Positions 48,962 through 59,600 of a stretch of 64,000 nucleotides of DNA are shown here, piece by piece. A program made the translations under genes and the position numbers. The stretch's first letter is position 1; each line of letters opens with the position of its first letter. Source of the stretch: Amyelois transitella (taxonomy: Eukaryota > Arthropoda > Insecta > Lepidoptera > Pyralidae); NCBI RefSeq assembly GCF_032362555.1, contig NC_083533.1:2547001-2611000 (forward strand), in the 5' to 3' direction. The notes under the pieces were generated by a model. It had not been told where the DNA came from and did no database searches. It saw nothing but the letters and a program-made list of their open reading frames with translations.

Positions 48962-50158
48962 TCACAACAAAGTTCCCGCAGAATTGGAAAGCAAAAACGT
49001 GAACACTAAACTAAAATTACAAAAACCACTTAATGGGTAAACTATTATATAATAAAATGGCATCGCAATCACAGATGTGTATAAAAACGATAAAACTACA
49101 ATAGGAATCACATTGTTAATAATAAAATAATAATAACAATTCAAAATCACAGGTAACACACAGATCTTTATACTTATAACTAGGGCGAATACACATATTA
49201 CAATCGGTGGGCTAAAACGGCGCTTGCCGACGGCTTGTTCGCGCGGGAAACGCCGTCTTAGCGCCGCGTCGTCCGTCAGTTGCCTATCTGCAGCATCACA
49301 AAACACACACGACACAAACTTCGTCACGAACCGTCTAAATTGAACACACACCGACGCAAAAACACCGAACGATGCCGCAGATACCGTAATACTGTATACT
49401 AGCTGCCTCGTGAGCTTAATAATGATAATAAATACGCGAATTAAATACTTTAACTTAAAATTACAGTCCATATTAAGTTGAGGGCGCCATAACTTAACAC
49501 ATTGAAATAAATCAGTAACGGTTGAAAGCGGCGAAATCAAAATCGCTGTATAGACTTGCGATTCACGCGCGGTATCTATGACACTACACACACATAATAA
49601 CGCACGCCCGCGAGCCGCCATGACGGTTGTCAAAGTCACATTGACACCTGTCAAAGTGACGTTAAACGGATCTTTCATTATGACGTAGGATACGTACGGA
49701 ACTCCGTACTGTTGACTAGCAATATCTTGTTCAGGCGATATAATCGCGCTGAACGTTAAATGTACACTTGTTCGTGTTCTGAAATAATAAAATAAGCGTT
49801 CCAAATCTGAACATTCGTCATACGATATATTCCGAATATATAACACACTTTTGTCGCCGATCAAATCGTTAATTTTCATAGACAAAATTACACGTTTTAT
49901 ATCAATCAATATCATAAGTTCCATTGAAGTCAATGGCTTCTCAATCAAAGTCATCCATGTACAAGATGAAACCTTCCATTCACGAATTAAACTCACCTGC
50001 TTACAGGCGACCGCTTTTGAAATTATCCACTTACCAATTAAAATCATTGAAATGACGATTGTCTTAAAACTTAAAATTATTTTGTCAGCGAATTTAATCA
50101 CCTTACTTTTAAGGATTCGCTTTGTCATAGAATTTTCTAGAACATTGAAATGTCTCAT
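48962..50158 (-). CDS. Uncharacterised 398-codon ORF with several hydrophobic segments
   Basis: The first ATG is at 50158 (MRHFNVLENS) and the stop TGA at 48964-48962. The same frame stays open upstream to about 50269 without an earlier ATG. I recognise no family. The product is basic at its N-terminus and has hydrophobic stretches near residues 28-45, 225-260 and 315-390, the last with runs of I, V, Y and F. The middle is less hydrophobic and includes PEQDIASQQYG and DAADRQLTDDAALRRRF. A chance ORF this long is unlikely in AT-rich DNA. A 122-codon frame (49851-50219, starting at TTG) is also open on the other strand. It could be a divergent multipass membrane protein, a mobile-element relic or a non-coding accident. 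It lies just downstream of CUEDC2 on the same strand. Confidence 0.35.
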   Translation of the reverse strand: MRHFNVLENSMTKRILKSKVIKFADKIILSFKTIVISMILIGKWIISKAVACKQVSLIREWKVSSCTWMTLIEKPLTSMELMILIDIKRVILSMKINDLIGDKSVLYIRNISYDECSDLERLFYYFRTRTSVHLTFSAIISPEQDIASQQYGVPYVSYVIMKDPFNVTLTGVNVTLTTVMAARGRALLCVCSVIDTARESQVYTAILISPLSTVTDLFQCVKLWRPQLNMDCNFKLKYLIRVFIIIIKLTRQLVYSITVSAASFGVFASVCVQFRRFVTKFVSCVFCDAADRQLTDDAALRRRFPREQAVGKRRFSPPIVICVFALVISIKICVLPVILNCYYYFIINNVIPIVVLSFLYTSVIAMPFYYIIVYPLSGFCNFSLVFTFLLSNSAGTLL

Positions 50159-50384
50159 TGGGCTGGGGCGTGCGGGGATAAAGACGACATCTAAGAGGAC
50201 TAAGGTACAGGACACATAGAGTGCGGAATAAGTGTCCGCTTTTCCACCGTACTGACGTGATTTTAATGGTTAAGGGCAATGCTGTTTTTTTGGCTTCTTT
50301 AAATGTTCCTCGTCGATTCCGGACTTCGGCACCTAAGTGTTGGGTACAATAAATTATTTTCTATTAAAAACATTGAGTTTAATG

Positions 50385-50498
<114 letters not shown>

Positions 50499-50539
50499 AC
50501 ACAGATTACCTAGACGAACGTATCTTGATCAAATTAAGG

Positions 50540-50705
50540 ACGTCCTGGTAAAGGGTCAGGTCAAAAGTACACGAAACCGCCGAGCTTGCATGAAGAGAGT
50601 TATGAATGTGGATGAAGCGAAGGAAATATGCAGAGATCGTGGCAAGTGGAAAGAGGTAGTCTCTGCCTACCCCTCCGGGAAAGAGGCGTGATTTTATGTA
50701 TACAT
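50540..50705 (+). mobile_element. R2 LINE 3' end
   Basis: Plus-strand copy (GGACGTCCTGGTAAAGGGTC start) with RT tail and (ATGT)n end, adjacent to the long (TA)n tract. Confidence 0.75.
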
Positions 50706-50714
50706 GTATGTATG

Positions 50715-50905
50715 TATTAAGTTAGTCTCTAAGTTCGAAACTTGTGTTACGAGATACTAACTCAACGATAATAGATATATTTTACATTAAACAAAATTAT
50801 AAAGATAAATATTTAGCAATAAAAAGTTACGTTTCTCATTATAAACTGGCCAGGATTCGAACCCAGGACTAGCGCTGCGCCGCTGAGGCCGTACAGTCAA
50901 TAAAT
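50715..50905 (-). mobile_element. tRNA-derived SINE (R6), diverged
   Basis: Degenerate R6 copy on the minus strand (GGCGCAGCGCTAG, GGTTCGAATCC). It starts about 10 bases after the CUEDC2 exon-6 donor. Confidence 0.7.
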
Positions 50906-50912
50906 GACTTAC

Positions 50913-53900
50913 CTCAGTGTACCTCTCGCCTTTCAAAGACACGATTTTATTGTCCCGGTAACGGACCATCTTCTTGGGCTCGATTTTAGGAGCAAGTGGT
51001 TTGTGCTCCTTGGTTTCAGAGTTCTTGTCCACGTAGGAGTACCTGTAATTGAATAAGAAATATATTGTCCTATTCTCTTTTCTATTGTTGCCGGAAACCA
51101 CACGGCACAAATACTAACAGTATGTCACGTCTATATCCCATGCGGGGTAGACAGAGCCAACAGTCTTGAAAAGACCGAATGGCCACGTTCAGCTATTCGG
51201 CTTAATGATAGAATTCCACAATACCAACCGGGCAATGATACGGTTCTTCAGCTCGTGATCGTCGCAAACCGGCTGCTTGGCCGCCGAATGCAGCGCCGCC
51301 GCGGACAGAGACTGCCCCTGTTCGCGGCGGTGTAGCAGTGTGGCCGCCGCGCGCTCCACGTCACCGTGGGCGATTGATACGCAATGCTTGATCTGAAAAA
51401 AATAAATAATAAATATATAATAAATAATAAATATATAATAGGCTTACAAACTTGGGATTCTTTTTTAGGCGATAGGCTAGCAACCTGTCACTATTTGAAT
51501 CTCAATTCTATCATTAAGCCAAATAGCTGAACGTGGCCATTCAGTCCTTTCAAGACTGTTGGCTCTGTCTACCCCGCATGGGATATAGACGTGAACATAT
51601 GTATGTATGTAATAAATATATACGGGACAAATTACACAGATCGAGTAAGCCTCGAAGTAAGTTCGAAATTTGTGTTACGAGATACTAACTCAACGATGCT
51701 ATATTTATAATAAATACTTATATAGATAAACATCCAAGATCCAGGAAAATCAGAGTAAGTTCGTTTCTCATCATGCCCTGGCCGGGATTCGAACCCGGGA
51801 CCTCAGGTGTCACAGACAAGCGCACTACCGCTGCGCCACAGAAGCCGTCTCAGATTCAGTAGATTGTCACTTAACTATTTACTGAGGTACAATTATTACT
51901 TGCAGATAACGGTTTTTATAATACCTACGTTTATGCACACATATGTATATCTTTATTTGCTGAACATACATAATATACATTTTTTTTCTATAAAAATAAT
52001 TCTTAAAGTAAGTATTTAAATTAATGTTCTTAATAGTAGTTGCAACAGTGATCAAACCAAATAATAGTGGCAGAAGTGGGATTCAAACCCGGGGATAGTA
52101 GTAATGAGACAATCCGAATTCGCACCTAGCGGATACCTTACCTCCATATCGCAGGTGTTAGGGAATATCTCATGGAGAACTCTGCACTGAGTGATGAGAG
52201 TTTTCCTTTACCATACGACGTCAGTTAGAATTCAACGTATACAGATAGTAGCACCAGTAGGATTTGAACTTGAATATAGTGGAAGTGGAATTACAATCCA
52301 GTAAAAATGTCAAATGAAGGATTTCGACCTCGTTACACCGCTTATTAGTTGGATATAAAAGACACTGTTGTTCTTCAGTTTATCTTCATATCGCAGGCGT
52401 TGGGGAACATCTCATGGAGAACTCTGCACTAAGTGACGACAGAGCGCCGTTTAGGGCCCTTAAAACTACTAGAATTTCTTTTGTAGTAAGAGCAAAGGTT
52501 AACGTTTCACTAATACATCAACTCAACAACTCATTTTTAGTGGCAGAAGTGGGATACGAAAATATTGCTAGTGGCAGAAGTGGGATTCAAATCGGTGACA
52601 GTAGAATGGGATAATCCGAATGCATCACGTGACATATACTTTACCTCCATAGCGCAGGTGTTGGGGAACATCTCATGGAGAACTCGGCACTGAGTGGCGA
52701 GCTCGTCACACTCCAGCACAGAGCGCCTCTCTGTTCCCTCAGAGCTGCTCGAGTTGGTGTGGGACCTGAAGATATATTAATATCACTAGCCGTTGTTCAC
52801 TTTCTCATAAGCTCATTTAGTTACTGCTCAAATTGTGCCTAGATATTAATACATACATACATACATATAATCACGTCTATATCCCTTGCGGGGAAGACAG
52901 AGACTTCTTGAAAAGACTGATAGGCCACGTTCAGCTGTTTGGCTTTCTGATGGAATTGAGATTCAGATAGTATAAGGTTGCTAGCCCATCGCCTAAAAGA
53001 AGAATCCCAAGTTTATAAGCCTTAGTCGCCTTTTATAACATCCATGGGAACGAGATGGAGTGGTCCTATTCTTTTTTTATTGGTGCCGGGAATCACACGG
53101 CACACCTAGATATTAATTCAAGAATATTTACTGTGCAAATAGTATAAAAACATTCCATTGCGCACAGAAGATTTTTTACATGACGGATTTTGATAAAGCT
53201 TTTTCATAGATAGTTATTCAAGAAAAAAGTTTATATATATATAAATGTTTACCTGAATCCGGGGCGGGTCGCTAATAAATAAATAAGAGGATCATCGTCT
53301 CACCGGTTGGTCTTGGTGACAGACGGCAGCATTTCAGTGAGGCTCTGCATGGTCAGGCTGATCCTGTCGCTGCTGGCGGAGTCTTCTGGAAATAACATTG
53401 CCGTGGTTAGCCTTCTGTGCTGTGCTGCTGATAGGAAAAGTGCAATAGAGAGCGTAGCCGGTCGATTGGTTAAGGTGCCCGGCCCGAGTATGAGCACATG
53501 GAAGCACAGATTCAAATTCTACAGTAGCCACATTGGAACCCGCAGCCATATTGAAAACAAACATACATATAATCACGTCCACATCCCCCGCGGGGTAGAC
53601 AGAGCCAACAGTCTTAAAAAGAACGATATGCGACGTTCAGCTGTTTGGCTTAATGATAGAATTGAGATTCAAATAGTGACAGGTTGCTAGCCCATCGCCT
53701 CAAAGAAGAATCCCATGTTTATAAGCCTATCCCTTATTCACCTTTTACGGCATCCATGGGAACGAGATGGAGTGGTCCTTTTATTTTTTTTATTGGTGCC
53801 GGGAACCACACGGCACTGCACGGCATATTGAAAACCGTATTTACATTAATAGATAATAATTAACAAAGAATCCATATTGGGGTGAGATTCCCCTTCCCTT

Positions 53901-56498
53901 GGTCTCTGAGGTCAGATGGGAGTTGCTTCATGTGAAAGCCTGACCTACCCAATCTAAGATCGTAATCTTTAGTGACCTCATGCTCTTCTCCAGAAAGGTG
54001 AGAATGCCTTCCATATTAATTCCATAACTACTTTTATTTCTGTAAAACAAAATAAAACAGCTCTAGCAATTGTCAAGTGAATTATAAAATATACTGACCA
54101 TGATTGGAAAGTGAGTCACTCTCGCTGCCCCGCGACAGCTCGGCCTCCAGCTGGAGCACCCATGAGCACACCTGGCCGGGGTCGATGTCCGCAAACTCAG
54201 GGATGTATGCCGCCATCATTTCTATGAACCCTGGAGAGAAAATTATTAACAGATATAAGTGCCATATCATTTAATCAAGTCATCCATACACATGTATATA
54301 AGATACTTGAATGATATTGCCAAAAAATCATTATGGGGAGCTAACTAATAATGAACAAAAGTAAAAAATGATGACGCGTTTGGCTTGGCCGAACTTGAAA
54401 ATATTTTTCTTTATTTTATAATTCAATTTATTTAATATGAAATACTGAAACAACAAAAAAAAAACTGATAAGTAAACATAACTTTCCCTCCTCACCCTTT
54501 TAAGGGTAATACAGAGGTTCAGCTTTTACTTGTTTAATGGCAGACAAAGTTTTGGGCAACAGCTAGTAGTTCAAACTTTTCATATACAGAGAAAAGACAA
54601 ATTGTATTTTTGTAACACAAAAACTACTTGACTGAATTTCTCGAATTTTGGCACAGAGATAGATAGACTTTCAGGAGTGACAAAGCAATTTTTCTGGGAG
54701 TTTCACACGAGAGCAAAGCCCCGGGCAAATGCTATTAATAATAAAGAAATTAGATATTTTGTGGCTATCATCACTCCCTTTTCCAAGTCATTTTCAACAC
54801 TAGTACACATGAAGACATCCCATACATGTGTATAATCATACCTCTACAACAAACTTGACTCATTACTAAATATTTATCCCCTCCATAAATTCTCCTGCAA
54901 AATCACCGTTTCTAAATTCTTAAAATCCCTCGACTATTTCGCCACAGAAAATTTCATTACGCCACTCGCTTAAACTTGACTTACCTCTGAATACTAACTG
55001 ACCACACAAACCGACAAATTTTTCTCGCAAAAATCATCCACTTAGATTAAAACTTTCATTAGCTCCAGAACCAATTCAGTCACCATGCCATGTCCCGTCC
55101 CCCCCTCACTCTCTGACATTGACCCCGACTTTAAGACCATTATAACCCCTAAATAAGTTCCTAGTTTTCCTATTGTTGTGCTTTATTTATTTTCTTTTTT
55201 TTTCTTGTCCTTTTCTTTATTGTATTTTAATTTAGCTGTTAGTTCTGTTAGCCAGGGTATTAAAATCCGAGAGGGGTGGCCTAGTTACCTGTAGTTCAGG
55301 TTCGACCGAATCTTATTCAGGAACTAGCCTCCCAGCAAAGATCTTTAATAAACATTTAGTTATAAGTAGTTAAATTAGCTTAAGTTTGATCTTTGTAAAG
55401 AGGAAAATAAACGAATTTTGAATTTGAATATATCTCTTATGGGTAGAAGAACCAACAGTCTCGTTAAGCCTAAGATCACAGACAACTGCATAGCTTAATG
55501 ATAAAATTGAAATCAAGATAAAAACCATTAACAAGATAACAACATTTCGCTTGATTGTTGAAATCAAAATTTAGTACACTCGGTACATCAATCACATTCC
55601 TATCTAATTTTAAGCCACATTTTATTTTATTAATTTTATTTTTAAACCACATTTCTATTCTAATTTTAAGTTTTGAAGAAAATGCTGCAGTGCATTTGTT
55701 ACCGCTTCTTCTGTACTGGGGCTATGGAAGAGGCAGTAAACTTAGTTTTAAGTAATATATTTAATATCAACCAATGTTGTGAAAACATAATAAATAAAAA
55801 TTTTGAATTGAATTGACTTTTATTATCAGCCCAGTAAGAGGAGCGTTGCAGCTGTTTTGTCACTATGTTTTTGTTCACTACCTGACATGAATGCAAGCTC
55901 TAACTTAAAATTATAATGTATCAAAATAAGAAAAGCAAACAGAACAAGGGTATGCAAGTCATAGCTTTGACAGAATAGCTGATTTGCTTAAAACCTTGCT
56001 ATATCTACCTCCTTTTTTCCCTGTAAAAATTTAATACATATTTTGTTAAGGTGCTTTTCCCTTTGAAATTCTATTGTTTTGTTGCTGCCTGTGCCTATTT
56101 TACATTAAATTAGAATAATAATATGTAAATCAAGTAGGAATTATGACGAGCGGGTTCCATGACCTATTTCTTGTTCCCTTTGAGCTTACAATGGAAAACT
56201 CCACTGGCCAAGGAAAACCACTGACAGTGATACATTTATATGTTTACATATGTGATATATAAAGCAAACCAAGTGTTTAGGCTTGTTTATAGCAAAAGCA
56301 ATAGTTTAGTTAATATTAACATGATTTCTTACCATCAACGTCGAAGCACGGGTCCTGGGAAGCCTCTTCCAAAATAGATATAACATACGACAGTACTATG
56401 TCGTCAATTACATTCAAATCAGCTGATGGGATGTTTCTGGTAATAAACTGAAATAAACTCTCCTTAACAAGAGACTCTTGCTGTGCTATAGCGCTCAT
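50913..56498 (-). CDS. CUEDC2: CUE domain-containing protein 2, last exon not found
   Basis: Six exons agree in phase: 56498-56333, 54230-54099, 53385-53304, 52765-52645, 51392-51229, 51042-50913, making 265 residues. The N-terminus (LVKESLFQFITRNIPSADL, VIDDIVLSYVISILEE) and GFIEMMAAYIPEFADI match CUEDC2. The CUE domain spans exons 4-5 with hallmark MFP (LHEMFPNTCAME) and a terminal di-leucine (AAATLL). The C-terminal block reads YSYVDKNSETKEHKPLAPK, then RYRDNKIVSLKGERYTE. The last visible exon ends at a good GTAAGT donor in phase 0. Relatives end about 20 residues later in an aromatic/basic tail, which I could not locate down to 42.8 kb. CUEDC2 binds ubiquitin and in mammals modulates steroid receptors, IKK/NF-kB and the anaphase-promoting complex. 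Convergent with IDH3G. Confidence 0.87.
51122..51600. mobile_element. Two R1 copies flanking CUEDC2 exon 5
   Basis: An inverted fragment (51122-51215) and a plus copy (51440-51600) lie either side of the exon at 51229-51392, within 50 bases of each splice site. Confidence 0.75.
51613..51850 (-). mobile_element. tRNA-derived SINE (R6), most complete copy
   Basis: Minus-strand copy with TGGCGCAGCGGTAGTGCGC and a perfect B box GGTTCGAATCC, then the same body and tail as the copy at 6355. In a CUEDC2 intron. Confidence 0.85.
52142..52200 (-). pseudogene. Decayed copy 1 of CUEDC2 exon 4
   Basis: About 59 bases match the 3' half of the real CUE exon (52645-52765) on the same strand. It translates to TQCRVLHEIFPNTCDME and is followed by an intact GTAAGG donor. 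The 5' half of the exon and its acceptor are missing. The flanking 52066-52141 also matches the real intron (AGTGGCAGAAGTGGGAT, AATCCGAAT), so the duplication carried intron sequence with it. Confidence 0.8.
52384..52451 (-). pseudogene. Decayed copy 2 of CUEDC2 exon 4
   Basis: A second partial copy of the CUE exon. The frame contains a TAG where the real exon has CAG (before CRVLHEMFPNACDMK), the donor GT is changed to AT, and about 16 bases present in the real exon are deleted. It cannot be used as an exon. It sits between copy 1 and the functional exon. Confidence 0.8.
52856..53104 (-). mobile_element. R1 repeat, minus copy
   Basis: Nearly full-length inverted R1 in a CUEDC2 intron. Confidence 0.8.
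53565..53817 (-). mobile_element. R1 repeat, minus copy
   Basis: Nearly full-length inverted R1 in the next CUEDC2 intron, followed by an R3 fragment (53880-54005). Confidence 0.8.
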
Positions 56499-56680
56499 TT
56501 TCACCTAAAAGAACGTATTTTTCAATGAAACACTCTTTTTAATTCAAATGTATTCACTTTTCTCGTTACGGGTCGCTAAACAACATCAAAAGGCAGAAGT
56601 TTTGCGGTTTAGAAAGCGTTTTCGACGTTGTTTTAAATTACCTGGATTATTGCGAGCACAAATTAATTCAGTTGAATGAA
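56499..56680 (-). promoter_or_regulatory. Presumed CUEDC2 promoter region
   Basis: This is sequence immediately upstream of the CUEDC2 ATG without recognisable repeats, slightly richer in CG (TCTCGTTACGGGTCGC, TTTCGACGTTG) than its surroundings. There is no TATA box at a convincing distance. Called by position only. Confidence 0.3.
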
Positions 56681-59600
56681 AATCGTAGATATTTTCGCTA
56701 GAATTTCTGGAGACAGCGACAAAAATCAATACAAATGAAGTTTTTTTATAAACAACTTGCTTTCGTTTTTAGGTGAGGCAACGACTGTGTAGCGTACAGC
56801 CTTTCTATAAAATTTTCTTTTATGCATTTCTTTATTGAGTTTACTGATTTTTAATCGTTTGTTCTAAAAACTTAAATGTTTTAATTCGAGGATATTTAAT
56901 AAAATTTGTGTCAACGTAACATTTAAGAGCTACATTTAATAAATAATAAAGTTATTTTTATTCGTTACCTGTTTTGTATGCATGAAATGAAATATACCGG
57001 AAATATTGTATGTTAGTTTGTACAGGCGGGAAGTTTTAAATGCCAAGTTAACGAAAGAGAAACTTTTGATTGTACAATTAAAGATTATTTCGTTCATGAA
57101 TATAATATATACTGTGTAATAAAATGTATATTTCAAAAACCGATTCAATCAGCTATTTGACTATTTTAGGGTAAAAATGTACCATACAAACTTACATTAC
57201 CTTCATGCCTAGTAAGAAGCAGGTACTTTAAAACATTTCTTACGATTAAATTTGTATTGTACGGGATGTTAAAAGAAACTAGATTTAGGTATTTTTAAAT
57301 AAATGTATTGAATTAAAATTTTAAAATATAACGAACAATCATATTTTCAACATTATCTAAATGACCGTAACACAACGCCAATTTCACAACTACATGTTTA
57401 TTTTTAATAACAATATTTATTCATCCATTTTGTTCAGAATCACATATAAATATTTGGCGTGGTTAAATTACATTTCTTTTTATTTAATATTTAAGTAAAT
57501 ATTTTTAATAAGTATGTCCAATAAAATGCCATCAAATGATCTTAATTATAATAAAAAAAACTATAATGGAATTTCACTAAAATTAAAAAATGGCGGACAA
57601 TAAAAGTATTAAGAATTTCATTACTTGCAGTTTTTTTACAATCAATACTATTAGCATTAAGTCCACTTATACCTTTGAGGCTCAATTAAGTTTTAAATAA
57701 ACAAATATTAAATAGAATTCTGATAACTTTAATGACTATGTAGCCGGCTACATGCTTTTTTATTTTTTAGTGTATCCAATCCAATGATAAATTCAATGAC
57801 ACTGTTGTTCAAAAATTGTGAAATAAATAGGTATGTTATATTTTTAGAATTGATTGGTCTTACACGTAAAATGATCAATTAATCGTAATTTATTTTTATT
57901 CGAAACTACTTAAATAGTTAATGTCATTTTATTGGACATACACCAACACACACACACACAATACGTATTATTGCATTTGAAAATAAATACTAATCGATCT
58001 ACAAGACAATAATTTTTATGAAAATAAATGTAACTCTAACTACACAGTGCATTTAACTACAATAGCTAGTTTGAGTGTGACGAAGATATTTTGGAAAATT
58101 AGTGTAACGTCATGATTTTCACAAGAACATAAATTATAAATAAAATAGTTTTAGCATCTATTTATAATTTTTGTACAAATTAAGCAATAATATTTAATAA
58201 CTCTTGTTTGTACAGTGGATCACATAAAATAGTGACCATCTTCGAAGCGTCGACGAAAACTGTAAAGGTAGGTTACCTCCCTCCCTGTAATTTTTTTTCT
58301 TTTTAGCCTATTATCCTATTCCCGAAACCAGAGTCAAAATATTTTTACTCAATTTGTAATATATGGAGATATATAATGAAATATACATATATTTAATCAT
58401 TTGTATTAGAAATATATTTAGTGCAGGTACATAGGTTTTTGAAGGACACAGTAGACTGCCAATAAAAGATCCGTTTAAATTAAGTACTTATTTAAAGAAC
58501 AACGGCCAAAGTGCTAATGACCCTTTTCTGATATACCTACTTACATTGGTTTCATTGCTAGCCGATACTCTTATTGTACTTAATTTTAACGGAACTTAAA
58601 TATTAAATAACATAATATAATTTATATTATCTAAACACGTTTTTTAAACGTTGGAATCTCACAGTTTTTAAATAACAGTATCTATTACATATTTATTATG
58701 AATTAGCTGTTGCCAGCTGCTTCGCTCGCGTGATTTTACATTCCTGGTAACCACAACCATTTTCAGGATAAATAGTATAATTTGTCCTTTTTATTTTCTT
58801 TCCTGGTTATTTTATAACAATCAGCTAAGTACATTAGGCGTGAAGACGAGACAAACAAATAGACTTTCACTCGAAGTATTAATCTGGAAGGTAATCCTTT
58901 AATCTTATATTTTATATTCTGAGTATTTTTTATAATATCATTCAATTATGTGTTCATTAATTTAGTTCTTTAATATATTTTTATGCCATTAGTGATTTTG
59001 GGGCAACGTTAAATGTTTAAATAATTTTGGTTCTTGTTATCTTAGGACAATTTAATAAACATGAAAATATAAAATATTTAGATAATATAATAGGCATGGC
59101 TCTGTAGTAATAAAGGTATTATACCTTATATGTGAACATACAGTAGGTACATGGTAACCTATCTTAAGTATAAATCAATATTGTTTCGTATCAATTGTAT
59201 AAAACAGAAACAGTAAAGCAATGTTCTTTAAAAACTGTAGTGTTTTTCGCCCGCGACTTCTCTCGCGTGAAACAGTTATTACCTACAACATTTTATGTTC
59301 CTCATTTCATTTCTCTAGCTTTCACATTTATGACACTTTATTTCAAAAAGAAATGTCAATCTCTATACCAAATTTTATCATGTAAGGTTGACATCAGGTG
59401 TAACACATTATTGCTAGCTCATTTAGACGATACACATTAGTTTCATAAATTAATACAAATTATACATTTTGTTGAGAATTAAACAATTGGACAGTGTACT
59501 TAGTTACGTGAACTTTATCTAAGTTATAACTGTAGAATTATATGATGAAATAGTTTTATATATGTATGAATATCTCCTAAATATTTAGGTATATTATTTT

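Noticed and set aside
51807-52019. 70-codon ORF on plus strand
   Set aside because: It begins in the SINE head and runs into AT-rich intron.
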